NCBI GenBank assembly: GCA_040954595.2
Contig: CM082576.2
Location: 13,826,001 to 13,890,000, forward strand
Length of the DNA stretch: 64,000 nt
Direction of reading: 5' to 3'
From: Balanoglossus misakiensis
Taxonomy: Eukaryota > Hemichordata
The notes below the pieces were generated by a model. The model worked only from the letters and a program-made list of their open reading frames with translations, had not been told where the DNA came from and did not search any database. Made by a program: the position numbers and the translations under genes. Shown here one piece after another: positions 23,589 to 36,042 of this stretch (the stretch's first letter is position 1; each line of letters starts with the position of its first letter).

Positions 23589-23796
23589 ACAAGTACAAGA
23601 TCGATATGACAGCCTCCACGACAGAACTCGACTCAAAGCCCACGCTGTGGAGGTGGTCCTCCTGGATTACTCCACACTGGTGGAACGTGTCCAGGAATTC
23701 CTGGGGTGGCTGGGCAAGACCGAACGCACCATGACATCGCAGGGACCCATCAGTCCTTCAGTTGAAGATGCTGAGTCACAGCTCGAACTACACACT
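23589..23796 (+). CDS. Rod exon, second half of a split repeat unit
   Basis: 208 nt, one base completing the split codon, ending in phase 0. Acceptor attgcag|ACAAGT, donor ACT|gtaagt. It includes VQDRYDSLHDRTRLKAHAVE and a helix A (FLGWLGKTERTM), ending ESQLELHT. Confidence 0.88.
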
Positions 23797-25008
23797 GTAA
23801 GTAGTGTACTTCACTGTACAATGAGAAAAAATACACAGTTTGTGCTGTATTGTAACTTATTTGGTTCCCATGGCAATACTAAAATGGAAACCTTATTATA
23901 ATAAAGTATTTAAAAGTGACTGAAACCTAAAAAAAACTAAAAAAGAATCTGAACTCGAATAATTGATTCAGTATTGTGCATTTTGAATTAGGCGTGTGGA
24001 AATTATTGTTGTCAACAGTGGCTTTCAGTACAGTATCTGAACTATTGCCTGCTTAATGACCTTCTCGCACCCGTCTGACAATAAAAGCAAAAAGAAGCAT
24101 TTGTAAGAAAAACTTGTGGCTAAAACCGGCTTAATCAAAAGTTACAGAGAAATCACGTACTGTACTGGACCAACAATGCTGCAGTCTCGGTGTGCACTGC
24201 TAAGTTTTGGACATGCAGCTACAACCAGGCAACCTGAATCGAAACAACAAAAATTTGATAACTGTTTTAGATCTTCAGCGATGAAAAAATGATTCTTCGC
24301 ACTTCTCCTGTTCAAGTGGCAAGGGAAATTATGTCGGACCAAAATTGAAGCGACATTCGAACACAACAATGCAAAACGTTCCAGGTCCGACAATTGCCCC
24401 TTGCACAAAAGGTGCACACCTTTTTTCATAGTGACAGCACGAAAGCACTGATAACAACAGCAATAAAATAGACACTGACAACCAATTTTAGCTGAGGGGG
24501 ACCAATGTTTTTTAATCACATTGTATCTGAAGAGAATAGATCTCGTTGCATTTAGAATGATTAGAAAGTGAGCGACCTAGTGTCCGATACAATCACATTT
24601 ATCCTTTTTGACTACCGGTACTGCTAAGTATGTTATCGAAATGTTAACTGATGTCTCTAAAACTTTTTGTCAACGTCCATTTTATTGATATCTTCATCAG
24701 TGCTTTCTGTGCACCAGTAACATAAAAAGGAATATAGTAGATATAATTCTAGGTAAAATTTACCATTCAGTTAAATAATTTACCAGTTTTGCATGACATA
24801 TGCAGACATTTATAACTATATTTAAATAAATTCATAGATTTAAACAAAATTTGCAAATTCTTGAGCCTCCATTAGCTATGATGTAAAGTTTAAATGATTT
24901 ATTTTAGAGCGATGTTTTCTCATCATGTTACCGCACAAGCTGGCCACAAAACATAGTATGCTTGATCAGAAGTTTTACCAGATAAAATATTGTTTTGCCA
25001 ATTTTTAG

Positions 25009-25335
25009 GCGCTGTGCACCGACATTGAGAGCAGGCGATCCCTGGTGGACAGCATTCGTGGACAGGGCGATGCCATCCTGCGCGGTCTGAGTCGCGGCGA
25101 GCGAGAGCACATCCAGAGACAGATGCAGAACGTGCAGAAACAACTGGGTCTGGTGGAGGAGTTGGCCGGCAACCGGCAGAAGAGTCTGGCCAAGAGCATC
25201 AGCGACCGCAGAGAGTACCACGCCAAGATCGAGGAGTGCCAAGCATGGATGGACGAGATCGAAGCCTCGGTCCTGGGCGAGGTGCAGCCGAGATTGCAAG
25301 TTGAAGATGTCGAGAAACAGATTCATAACATACAG
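25009..25335 (+). CDS. Spectrin-repeat exon (109 aa)
   Basis: 327 nt, phase 0, acceptor ttttag|GCGCTG, donor CAG|gtaaat. It reads from ALCTDIESRRSLVDSIRGQG through YHAKIEECQAWMDEIEAS (helix A) to KQIHNIQ. GC-rich relative to its introns. Confidence 0.92.
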
Positions 25336-26032
25336 GTAAATGATATATTTTCAAATCCAGGCAGGTACGACCAATCGCGTTGTATAGAAAGGTGTGACCT
25401 GAATAAGGCCTCAGGGCAATGCAAAGGTCTTCAAGTACTCCTGTCAAGAAGAAAAAAAAATCGTCAATTCTTTGTGAAGCTCTCTCAGGCTGCTAGAGAT
25501 TTTATGTCCTATTATTTGGACCGGTCGTTGTTATGTGGTCTGTTTTGAATCCCAATCCCAGTGCTTTTAGAAGTGTGTTCTTATCGCGAAAGGTGAATGC
25601 CACACTAAGCTGGTAAAAATTGTTAAAATGCTTGTATTCATGATGATAAACATTTGCAGGGGCAAAGGTGTCAGCTCTGTTTCTCGTCAGAATTCCACTG
25701 TTTTCCCCGTTTACTTGTGTATTGTGCAGTTGTTTGTTCTGCTGCAGCCCAAAATAGCCATCAGATTGACGAATTGCATCACACCTGAATGTCATGAAAT
25801 GGAATTTAACTCCATCAAAGAAATATTAACACCCGATGAAATGCTTAACTCGCATGGAATTTGCTCCATTCAGATATTTTTTTATATTAAATGCTGGTAA
25901 ATGGCAATGTGATCTTTTCAAAAATGTGAAGTGATTATTCTGAATTTCGAGGCCCGGACCTTACGACCCTTGACCTCAGTTAAATGGAATCTGCTTCTTA
26001 ATTGGGCGAACGCTTTTTGTTGTATTAACCAG

Positions 26033-26153
26033 GTACTGGCGGAAAATATCGACGAACAGAAACCTAAAGTTTTGGAGTCGCTCTCCCTGGGTAGGCTGGT
26101 GCTCGTCGACGGAAGTGAAGACGACCAGAGAACGCTTGAACATGAATTGCAAG
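26033..26153 (+). CDS. Rod exon, first half of a split repeat unit
   Basis: 121 nt, phase 0 start (aaccag|GTACTG), ends one base into a codon (CAAG|gtagga). It includes VLAENIDEQKPKVLESLSLG. With the next exon it sums to exactly 327 nt. Confidence 0.85.
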
Positions 26154-27259
26154 GTAGGAGATATGAATTTATCTTTCTGCAGTCAAAAATCCACATAGCA
26201 ACTCTCTACCTGTTGGGAAATGTTTGCCGTCCACCTTTTTTAATGTGGTGATGCTATTGTCAAGCTGACAAAGGACTTTTTAAAAGTTGTTTTGTTGCCG
26301 GTCGCTGAAGTAGAAAACCGGTACAACAACAGTGGGGACCTCGGCGGAGGACAGCTCTTGTCAGGAGGGAGTCGTCTTCTATTGTTCGCCTTTCAAAAAA
26401 AAACAAGTGTGAACACGCTACGGAGGAGTGTGTGTATTAGCGATGTGTGAAGCCGCCGTGATAGCTGCCTGAACCCTCACCTGGTCGGAAGTACTCTGAA
26501 AGAAAAAAGGGAATTGATCCAGAAACTGACAAATTTGTTATGTTTACTTTTAATACCATGATTTGATGGACGTATGTTTCACTAGAAGTATTTGAAAATC
26601 AGAAATTACTTTTATGGGTACTACAGATATTAACCAAAACATATTATAAGTGGAATTTGGGAAAACTCTTTTATGGGGTAAAGATGTTTGAATTAATTGA
26701 TATTGAGATATCTAAAAAGAGAAAGATATCCAAATGTTATAGATGCATTCTGAAGGGGGCGAGGTAGTCCAGGCTGGGCTTGGGGTGGATAAAAAAATGA
26801 CGTCTTGATTAAAATGAACTAAACCAGTTATAGGGAAGGTGTGTGGATTTTGATGAGACACTCAAATAGTGGGTGTGTCCTCAGGCCCTCATAAGACACT
26901 CAGACAGATGTCTGACTTTTTATTGATACTCAAAATGACATATAAGAATGATTGGGTTCCTAGTAATATTGCGTGTGCCGATGTTAATGTGCACTTGCAG
27001 TGGTCACAATTCCACATCCTGGGTGCTCTAAAGTTTATATTTCTTTTTTTTTTGAAAGCAGTAACCATAAACATGTAATATCTTTTCATAGAGTACAGAT
27101 ATTAGATTTTCATGGTCTGTCTTCTTGTCTACCATAAAATTTAATTGTTACGCAGCCTGCTAATTACATAATTCCCGCAGAAAGACTGAAAAAGAATAAA
27201 GAATATAAAGTTCACATACGATGTCTGACATTTATTTGTTTGTCCAATTTTCACCCCAG

Positions 27260-27465
27260 ATCTGCAGTACAGGTTTGAAAAGCTCAACAGGACATGTCAG
27301 GAGAAACAACATGGCCTGGAGGATACCCTGGAAAAGAGGAGGAGTCTCCATAGCGATATAGACAAAGTTGCAACTTGGATGAAGCCGGCGGAAGCGAAAC
27401 TGTCGGAAAACATCAAACTCAACTGCCCCATTGAGAGAATCGAATCACAACTCAAACAGCATCAG
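27260..27465 (+). CDS. Rod exon, second half of a split repeat unit
   Basis: 206 nt, two bases complete the split codon, ends in phase 0. Acceptor ccccag|ATCTGC, donor CAG|gtaaat. It contains LQYRFEKLNRTCQEKQHGLE, the helix-A VATWMKPAEAKL and the terminal QLKQHQ. Confidence 0.9.
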
Positions 27466-27727
27466 GTAAATTGTCATTCTCAAGATGAGGGTCTTCTGTG
27501 AAGAAGTGGATGCTTATCTGACGAGTGGAGAAAATACTAGTCTTGACAAACCGACACCAAATACTGGATTGACCAAATTTGGATCAATAAAAACAAGTGT
27601 CTATATTAATTGAGTGTGTCTGCCTTTGGCATAATACATGCTTGTATATTATTGCATACCCGCCCTTTTCCCAAAAGAATGTTGTTGTTTTTATGACAGT
27701 CAATATTCTTTATGCATTTTTCTCCAG

Positions 27728-27870
27728 TCTATGTGCAATGACATCAAGTTTTATGAGACTGCGCTGGAATCGATCAACAAACAACGTGAACAGGTTCTGC
27801 CCGAGTTGAACGACCAAGACCGAGAAATACTCGAAGACCAGCTGGACAGACTTCAAGAACAGTGTAAAAG
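27728..27870 (+). CDS. Rod exon, first half of a split repeat unit
   Basis: 143 nt, phase 0 start (ctccag|TCTATG), ends two bases into a codon (AAAAG|gtaata). It includes KFYETALESINKQREQVLPE and DQLDRLQEQCKR. Confidence 0.88.
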
Positions 27871-28976
27871 GTAATATTGCAACTTTCATGCAGGCGTTTC
27901 GATATTACTAAGGTTTTTGTCACAAGTTTGGGTATCACTAATGATTGTGAAAGCGGGAACAAGAATAAGTCTGTCACAGGAAGATCGTGCATAGTGTTAA
28001 TGCAGTTTTACTGAATTGCTGAACTCTCCAGGTACAAATGGAATTTAATTTCTAGGGTGTATCAGTGGTACATATTGGCAGATTATGAAGGAATGCCTGA
28101 CAGGAAACAGACAGGATATGTTTCATTATTCTGTTCTCCAAAATTCCATATGGTGAACAGTCTAATGAGACCATTAAAACCGATATCTTATAGAGGAGTT
28201 TCTCTGAAACAATAAAACCATTATTTTGAGAGAAGTTTCTCTGAAACAGTAATACCAATTCTCTACATGTGATGTTGGCTGTTTTAGTCCTCTTTGCATG
28301 GAAATTCGAGACACGCTTTCTCAGAAGGTGATGTAAATAATAGGCCGTCAAGATTTTACATCATCATTTAGTATCTTACAATCTTCACAAAAGTATTGTG
28401 AACAGGTTTTATTCAATATTGAAAACGTCAAAAGCTGCAGTAATTCAATGTACACACGCAGTACAGTCCTTCAAAGTTTCTGTACATCAGACGATTAGCT
28501 ATTGAGGTTCTGTCTGACAAGATCTTTGAAGAGCTATCACTAAAATTGAGAGCTATTGTACCATCATCAGAGCACTAGGATTGTTCAAATCTGGCCTTGT
28601 ACAGTACAAAAAAACATCAGTAAAAAACATCCACTGATAAAAATTCCTGAATTGCTTTTGAGTGAAAGGTTTCCATGGATACAATGCCACCCGAATGTAT
28701 GAAAATCCTTGAACCACAAATGAAGCAGCGCGGTGGCTGCCAAAAATTATTGAAATGTCTCTTCAGAAACCGTGACGTCACAAAGACATTGGTGACATCT
28801 AAGTTACACTCTTTCATGAGGTAGTAACCTTCTATCAAAGATCGTTCACCTTCCCTGAACTTCGGAAGTCGAGTTTATCAATAAGAGTCACAGAAGTCAT
28901 TGCCTGGGCCAAGGGTCAGTCAGTTGCCTTGCCAAAGAAGATCGCATCGCTAAAAAATTCCAATTATTTCATTTAG

Positions 28977-29163
28977 GGTCGCGGCAGCTGCCACTGAGAG
29001 AAAACATGAACTTGAGAAATCGTTGGTGGAAAGACGGGAATATGAAGCTGATGTGGCGGAATGCGACAAGTGGTTGCAACAAGCGGTGAAGGCCAGTAAG
29101 AAACTTGAGCAGCCAACGGGACACACAGTCGATGAGGCGCAGGAACAACTACAAAAATATCAT
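28977..29163 (+). CDS. Rod exon, second half of a split repeat unit
   Basis: 187 nt, one base completes the split codon. Acceptor atttag|GGTCGC, donor CAT|gtgagt. It contains RREYEADVAECDKWLQQA (helix A) and EQLQKYH. The pair sums to 330 nt (110 residues). Confidence 0.88.
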
Positions 29164-29533
29164 GTGAGTTTCGTCTACAAGAATCTCCAGGATATCATTA
29201 ATATTGCACACATATGCATTGTTATAAATGTTCATAATAAAGCTAACCTTGGTTATAAAGAGACTGTACCTGGCATAATGTGGGTTTTTCGTTGTGTATC
29301 TTTCCTTTCAGTGACTGCAAAGTACTGATTCAGAAGTAAAGCAAAACGATATCACTATCTCAAAAAGTTCGCAATGTCATTTTTTTGTAGTGCTGTGTTT
29401 TTCATTTGTGGAGTATCAAGACTTAATTACGTCATTCACATGTACAATTGATGACCAGGGATAGAAACAACATCATCTTGCCAACATCTGAGATTTGTCT
29501 TTATAAAAACCTGATGTGTTTTCTCCTTGTTAG

Positions 29534-29839
29534 GACCTGCAAGCGCAAATTGCCACCCACCTTCCCGATATTGAATCCCTCAACGAGAAGAAAGCCCACA
29601 TGGCCGAGACTGGACAGGCCACTTCATCCGGAGACATTCTCAGGATCAACAACACCTACGCCGACCTCAGCAAACAGCTGGAGAAGAAATGTGCGGAACT
29701 CAAGAAAGCCGTCCAGACCAGACAAGAATTTGCAGAAGGCACTGCAGAAATCGACAACTGCTTGGAACAGTTCTATGCGGATCTCGGCAAACTGGAACAG
29801 CCTGGGGTGTCGGCTGAAGAAAAGATGAAACAATACCAG
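29534..29839 (+). CDS. Spectrin-repeat exon (102 aa)
   Basis: 306 nt, phase 0, acceptor gttag|GACCTG, donor CAG|gtgggt. It reads from DLQAQIATHLPDIESLNEKK to AEEKMKQYQ. The helix-A tryptophan position is occupied by DNCLEQFY. Confidence 0.9.
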
Positions 29840-30856
29840 GTGGGTAGTTGTGGTGTATGAGTATTGCCTTCAGTTGCTGACTGGTCTTTGTTTCACATTG
29901 TGACTTTTGACAGACACTGATTGTCAAGTGATTGTCATATTCCATAATACACACACTTGGATATTGTCTAATTGAGGTTGAATGGCCACTAGTGAAGATT
30001 GTGTTTGGAGTTGTTAACGTCTCAGAACTAGAACTTCTTAGAAAAAAGCTAGCCTGCCTAATGAACCGTGTTGTGTGTGTTTTTCTGGTCAAGCAGTGTG
30101 CAACACACTTGATAAAACTAAATTTTGACATTTTTGCTCATTAATGATAAAATGCCGGGATTTGGAGAGCCATGCAGTATCAGAGAAGGGTGCTCTTTGG
30201 ATTTAAAGTGTCAAGAAGAATTATCAATACCTTTGTGCCATTCCACAACTTCCAAGTCTGGAATAAAAAAATGCTATAAATACATAAATATGCGGACAGT
30301 GGTCAGTTCTCATGTCAATCTTTCTTCAAATAAATGTGACTTTCATGATGTGTAAATCTTAAAATTCATCTTTATTTATCACCTGATGTTGTATGGAGAT
30401 ATTAATGGGACTGTTTTGATGCAACCGAGCGTATTCATCAAAATCTTTGCGTGTGTTTTGAATGTCTGAGTTTTCCGTTGCTATGCGTTGCTACCGACTG
30501 GAGGCATGCTTCACATACCATCGGTGTTCGAATAAAAAATCGAGAAAAGAGGCCAGCCTTTGTTGTACCGGCAGTCTGCAAGAAATACCAAAATCAGTAA
30601 CAATGCCCGATTGGTATTTCATTGCGCTTTCAAATTCCAAACATGAAAACTGCATCAAATGTATTTGCCAGTCTGTACGCGGCAAATAGTTACAGGTCCT
30701 GTGCAACAAATATTTGGCCGAGCATGAATTTCAAAATTGAGACAGTTTTTCTTTCTCATTCAAAGTTTGAATGGTGGCGCCCAATTCTTATTCTCAGTTT
30801 ATAAAGAGAATAATCTAAAGTTGCCATGAGCAAAATACGGTAAAAAGTTTAAGGCT

Positions 30857-31050
30857 TTGATTTTTCATCAAAGTATCACTGTCTTCAACATGACATTCTA
30901 TCATGGCTTATTTATATGGATTAATGCAAGTTTGGACGAAAAATGCTGAAAAAAATGCGCCATTTGGCAGCTATAGAGGCTTTAACCACTAGTTTGATTA
31001 TTTTCATCCAAGTATCACTGTCTTCAACGTGATGCTCTATATTATCCTTT
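30857..31050. repeat. Imperfect direct repeat beside a splice acceptor
   Basis: About 55 bases at 30857-30913 recur at 30993-31050 (shared core AAGTATCACTGTCTTCAAC), offset about 136 bp. The second copy ends about 40 bp upstream of the acceptor at 31090, so the duplication covers the likely branch-point region. Confidence 0.8.
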
Positions 31051-31090
31051 ATGCCGATCATTGATAAAAAAAACTGCATTTGTCTTTAAG

Positions 31091-31417
31091 GTGATGGAAG
31101 AAGAATTACGTGCCAAGCTCTCATCACTGGGCGTGCTGGCCGGACAGGCTGGTCAAATAGGATCTGAGGGCGACAGCGCTGACAAACAGCATGTAGCCGA
31201 ACAACTCAAGAAACTTCAACACAACCTAGAGGCCGCCTTGACCAAACTACAAGAGAAAGAACAGGAAAACGAGAAAACCTTGGAAGAGAAGAAGGCTGCC
31301 AGGGCTCAGGTGGCACAGGCAATGGAATGGCTGGACGAGGCCCAGAAGTCGGCCGTCAGCGAGGAAACCATTCCATTGGATGTACACAGCTCAAAGGAGG
31401 CTCTCCAGAAACACATG
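31091..31417 (+). CDS. Spectrin-repeat exon (109 aa)
   Basis: 327 nt, phase 0, acceptor tttaag|GTGATG, donor ATG|gtaggt. It contains LEAALTKLQEKEQENEKTLE and VAQAMEWLDEAQKSA (helix A), ending EALQKHM. Confidence 0.9.
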
Positions 31418-32279
31418 GTAGGTATAAAGTGAAAATTGGATAGTGTGTCAAGTGTGCCAGTGGGTAATTCTCAAAGTCAATCTTGTCTTCTAATCTAAAA
31501 ACCGCTAGGAGACTGAGAGAGATTTACAAAATTGAACTGGCATCACAAGACTAACCTGATCATGGGCATAACTCCCCACAGCAAGGTGTTATGGAGGGGG
31601 TTTGTTGAATTTTCTGAACTATAAATAGTGTCAATCGATTAAGTAAACATATTTCTACTTTTGGGCATAGTCAGGTGTATGATTGATGACAGCTTTTGCT
31701 TTGCAGTGTGCTACAGGTGTTTCAACAACAATAAAAGTTTCCATGATTCACCCCATTAGAGCAAGCTTATTTGTGACTGTGTTTGACGGAAGAGCCCCAT
31801 ATCCAGTTTGAAGTGCATGTTACATTTGAATTGGCCCGGTTGTGGAGAGTACTTCAGGTTGAAGAGTATTTGTTATTTGGTTTGACGAGTGGTGTGTGGA
31901 TTAAAACAAACTGAAGTGCATGGTTTAGAAAGGGGAGATAGCAACATGCCAAGTAGATTACTTTGAATGTTTTAACAATTCTTTATGTATGTACTGTGTG
32001 TATAAATTTGGTAATCCAATTAATTTTTGTGTTAAATTACTGAATGATCCAGGTAAATGTATTTTTGATTTAATGGAGAATGATAAATAGACGTGTTGGC
32101 AATGATTTAGCCATTAGCAGGTTCATTTCAAATAGAAAACTGAAATATTGGTTCATTTTGATGTCAGATTTTAGTAATATCTTTTTCTGGTGTACAGTAT
32201 CCTTCAGAAAAGTAAACCAAGCCTTACATTGAGAAAGAATGATGAAAAACAACTTTGGAAGTATTGATTGATCTTTCAG

Positions 32280-32603
32280 GCATTTGAAAATGACACAGAG
32301 AAGGAAATACAGCGACTGCAGCAACTGGCCGATTCCATCCGGGCCAAGTTCGCCGAGATGGGAGAGGAGATTCCCCCGGAAGTGCAGGAGCAGCTGGAGG
32401 CCATCGAGAAGCGGCAGGGAGAACTCCGGAACGCGCTGAAAGTCAAGAGGGCCGATCTGGAGGCGGCCATCGCCACCCGGGAGCACTACCAGAAAGTTGT
32501 GGAGGATGTGGGAATGTGGTTGGACAAGGCCAGTCAGAAGTTACATGAGGGTGAAGAGGGGGCCGATTACGAGAAGTTGCCGGTGCAGTTGGCTGACCAC
32601 AAG
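32280..32603 (+). CDS. Spectrin-repeat exon (108 aa)
   Basis: 324 nt, phase 0, acceptor tttcag|GCATTT, donor AAG|gtgggt. It is a highly charged coiled helix (EIQRLQQLADSIRAKFAEMG) with the helix-A VGMWLDKASQKL, ending VQLADHK. A 353-bp foldback element begins 14 bp after this donor. Confidence 0.92.
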
Positions 32604-32617
32604 GTGGGTCCTTGGTC

Positions 32618-32970
32618 TTTAAAGGGGCAATGTCTCTCTTTCGCTGCCCTTTTTTCCATTAATTATGTTTGATACAAGACACCGTTTATATTATTCTACG
32701 TGTGGATATACAGTGAATCACACACAACTTCCATCCCGCTATTGACACGAGAGTGAAAAAACTGGCCAAAATGAATACCAGTAATCGGTGTTTACCATTT
32801 ATTCATTTGGGCGAGATTTTTCCTCTCATATCCTACAAACGGGATGGAAGTTGTGTGTGGTCAAACGTTGATTCACTATATATCCACATTTTGAATAACA
32901 TAAACGGTGTCTTGTATCAAACATAATTAATGGAAAAGGGGCAGCCAGAGAGAGGCTTTGTCCCTTTAAG
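32618..32970. mobile_element. Foldback MITE with TTAA flanks (piggyBac-like)
   Basis: A near-perfect palindrome. The left arm (AAGGGGCAATGTCTC, then CCATTAATTATGTTTGATAC and later CACACAACTTCCATCCCG) is mirrored on the right by CGGGATGGAAGTTGTGTGTG, GTATCAAACATAATTAATGG and GTCCCTTTAA. TTAA occurs at each end, the known target of piggyBac-type elements. The central spacer is about 90-100 bp and there is no coding frame, so it is non-autonomous. The family assignment is inference from the TTAA. Confidence 0.8.
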
Positions 32971-33627
32971 AAACGGCCCAGAAAAAGCTGCTATTGCCCT
33001 ATTACGGGCGTGCGTTATATACCATTCAAGATGGTGGCTATCACTCAAGTCTGCGCAACCAAGGTCACGGGCGTCTCCATTTTCTATAGGTTCTTTCTTG
33101 TCACTTTGTGTGCGCGGCAGTTCAATATGTCAGAGAGTGAAAGTTTAAGAGAGCGCATCAAGTGACCGAGTCATTATTTTGTCATTTGTAAAACAGACAT
33201 GTCGTACATATTAAAAAGACGGGGAATAAAAGTCTGAGTAAATAAGCCATTCTTTGTGCGTGGTACGGAAAGATTTCGGTGATGTGTTTACTGTTGCCAT
33301 CTGGTTAGGCACGGACAATGGGATCTACTTCAATGCAGATTTATAGGTTCTAGTCAAGATATATGGTGTTTTGTTGGCGATTCTAAGACCCTGTGTTTGA
33401 CACAGTGAAAAAAAGAGCCATTCTCATCATGTGACTTTTGAAACCGCTGAATACAAAATTATGGGGTTCTTGTATGGTGTTTTGTAAGCAAATTAAAAAC
33501 TCTTAACTGGCAGAGTGAAATGTACCGTTTTATTGCATGGTTTTCTTTGACACGTCTTTCTATGGACGGGTCAAACGTGACACCCGAGTATTAATAAAAA
33601 CAACTTCTCACTGCGATTATTTTCCAG

Positions 33628-33948
33628 GCGTTCTTCACCCAGGAGAACGGTTGCCAGGACAGAATGGACGAGGCCGTGGAACTCGCCGCAGTGATGTCGG
33701 CCTCCCTGACGCCGGAAGAGAAGAGGGTGATGAAGGAGAAACTGAACGCGCTGAACGCGGAAATGAACAACATCCTGGCCGCCGCCGGCGAGAAGGAGGA
33801 GAAGATGCAGGGATACACGGAGAACTGGGAGACGTTCCAGGCGGAGGTGGCGTCCAGCGCGGAGGCCGTGCAGGGAATGGCCGGGAAGGCCGTCGTGGAA
33901 ATGGAGCCGTCGTTGGAAGGCGCCAGGCAGGCGGAGGAGAAACACAAG
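33628..33948 (+). CDS. Spectrin-repeat exon (107 aa)
   Basis: 321 nt, phase 0, acceptor ttccag|GCGTTC, donor AAG|gtatat. It includes MKEKLNALNAEMNNILAAAG and the helix-A YTENWETFQAEVASS, ending ARQAEEKHK. Markedly GC-rich. Confidence 0.92.
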
Positions 33949-34324
33949 GTATATGCTGCCGAGCAACCGGAAAGTTGCGAGTTTTTGTGTTTTAATGGAG
34001 AATGGATGATCATTGTCTTCCACTCGAAATTTAGACAGCAAGGCTTTTTTTTTATCTAGATGGGGTATTGTTTAGTTGGTAAATCCAGCTGTAATTAAGA
34101 CAGAGATGATCCGGCTGTAAAATATTCCCCCTTTATATTGATTTCCAGTATTCTAAATATTAGAGTTGGGATAGAAACCATTTTGATGTCTCCAGTTAAT
34201 TCTTCTTTTTACTTTAAAGGCATGCGATTTATTTATTTTCTTGATAGTTTTCAATGTCTGTCTGCATGTGCACCTTTTATTTACTTTTGCATGCATGGCG
34301 CATTTCGTTTTCTGTGTACCATAG

Positions 34325-34651
34325 CACTTTGTGGCCGAGTTGAAATCGTACGAAGACCAAGTGAGGTCGCTGGAGAGCAAAGCCCAGCAACTCAGCCTGG
34401 ATGGCAATGAGGCCGGCAGGCGAGCAGTGGAGGAGAAACTGAGAGAGCTCCAACAGCCCTGGTTGGACGTCAATCTGAATGCCGGCAAACAAACCCACGT
34501 CCTGCACGAGTGCGTCCAACAGTGGCAGGTCTACCAGGAAGCCCTGGAGCAGGCCTCCGACTTTGTCGCTAGCACCGAGCAGTCCATTCCGGTCGTTACC
34601 GTAGAAACAGTGCCCAGCCAGCGGCTGTCGCAAGATCTCCATTCTGCACAG
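34325..34651 (+). CDS. Spectrin-repeat exon (109 aa) with a GC donor
   Basis: 327 nt, phase 0, acceptor ccatag|CACTTT. It reads from HFVAELKSYEDQVRSLESKA through CVQQWQVYQEALEQASDFVA to QDLHSAQ. At the expected end (CACAG) the next bases are gcaatt, not GT, so a GC-AG intron is inferred from the exact 327-nt length and the ending shared with sibling exons. A weaker GT donor nine bases later (after 34660) would also keep phase. Confidence 0.88.
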
Positions 34652-35777
34652 GCAATTATTGTTTTTGTTTTATGTCTTTTTATTTTGAAATTTATTTCTT
34701 TGCATAACTTTTATTTGGTGAATGATCATTTATTTTTTCTTCAAGAAGATATGTCTGTTTCTTTTATTTGAAGTATAGAGGCACTGACCGGATTTCTGTT
34801 TCTTTTTAACTACATTTTTTTTCTGTCATTGCAACTACAAATCTTCATTTTTTTCTCTTTTGTCTTTTGGGATGGGTACACTAGGATACCTTGCTATTCC
34901 GGATCGATTTTCGATAGTGTCTTGGTAGCAAAAACACACCCTGGTAACAAAACCATTTAAATCTTCAAAACAACATGTCTTCAATGACCCTGATTATCCC
35001 CTGGATTCCTGTGTCTAAAGTTCACTTCCAACCATTTAGATTGTTGTAATTTATGTTTTGTGAGTCAACAACAATGTCTCTTCTACTACATGTACAGCAT
35101 ACCATGGAAGACAATCAGATCAAGCCCAATTGTAATGGTCGATAGAAAAGTTTTTCAATAAATAGATTAAGTTAGCTGTGGTTGTACTGTATTGCAATGG
35201 AGACACATTGATGCTTCCTCTGTCCGTCATCAGTTGTTTAAAATTGAAACTTATCCGAGAATGGTTTTGTCCAGTGTTCAAAATCACTTTGCCCCCTTTG
35301 GAGAATAAAGATTGGAGTGAGAATAGACTTATCTTTAAGGCACTAACCATTGTCAGAATGACGGTCTTTTCAGGTGTGAGTTCCTATAATGTTTTCATGT
35401 AATTCTTGTGGTGGATTTGTTAACATCAAGTTGTTAAGTAACAGAAGACATTTGTATTGGACTAGTCAATACTCACCTGGACTTTTTAGTGTAGATTAAA
35501 CAGCACACTGAGTCCTGCCCATCAGTCACTGTCAGATGTTCACAAAACCTACCATCTTCTTGTCAGAGTGTAGCGTGTGGTCGAGAAAGGTTGAACTTTG
35601 AAGTAATGGTTCGTTTGAAGTATTGCTTTGTACGTAGTAATTAGAATTGTCCAGTTGTGTGTGGTTGCAGCACATCACAATGATGGCACCAACTGTTTCC
35701 CATGAGATAATTGAACATGAAGCACATCGACCTTACATCGCCAGGGTAACTGATGATTTTGTTCCCGTTTTCTCTAG

Positions 35778-35956
35778 GTTGCTATAGAGTCAGCCCAGAG
35801 TGCTAATACGAAGTTAGAAGCCGTCCAAAAAGCTGCAGACGCACTCAAGGAGAGCGTCATGGAAACCAGGAAAGCAATGGCCGCCGCAGAGAAACCGGTG
35901 GTGGAAGATCTTCCAGTGGAGGAGGATATCAAGAAAATGAAACTGCAAATTGAGGA
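35778..35956 (+). CDS. Rod exon, first half of a split repeat unit
   Basis: 179 nt, phase 0 start (tctag|GTTGCT), ends two bases into a codon (GAGGA|gtaagt). It is an alanine-rich helix (ANTKLEAVQKAADALKESVM) followed by EEDIKKMKLQIEE. Confidence 0.88.
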
Positions 35957-36042
35957 GTAAGTTAGATATAATGCGCTGGAGTACAATTTTCCATTCATTA
36001 GATCTTGTCAAGTCTGTGTATGTGATACATGGTAATTGAAGG

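Larger units (their letters stand above)
22362..31090. other. Introns between 22362 and 31090
   Basis: Introns 22362-23588, 23797-25008, 25336-26032, 26154-27259, 27871-28976, 29164-29533 and 29840-31090 hold AT-rich sequence without supportable genes. Features noticed are two direct 21-base copies around TTTCTCTGAAACA at 28197-28250 and the direct repeat at 30857-31050. Confidence 0.6.
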
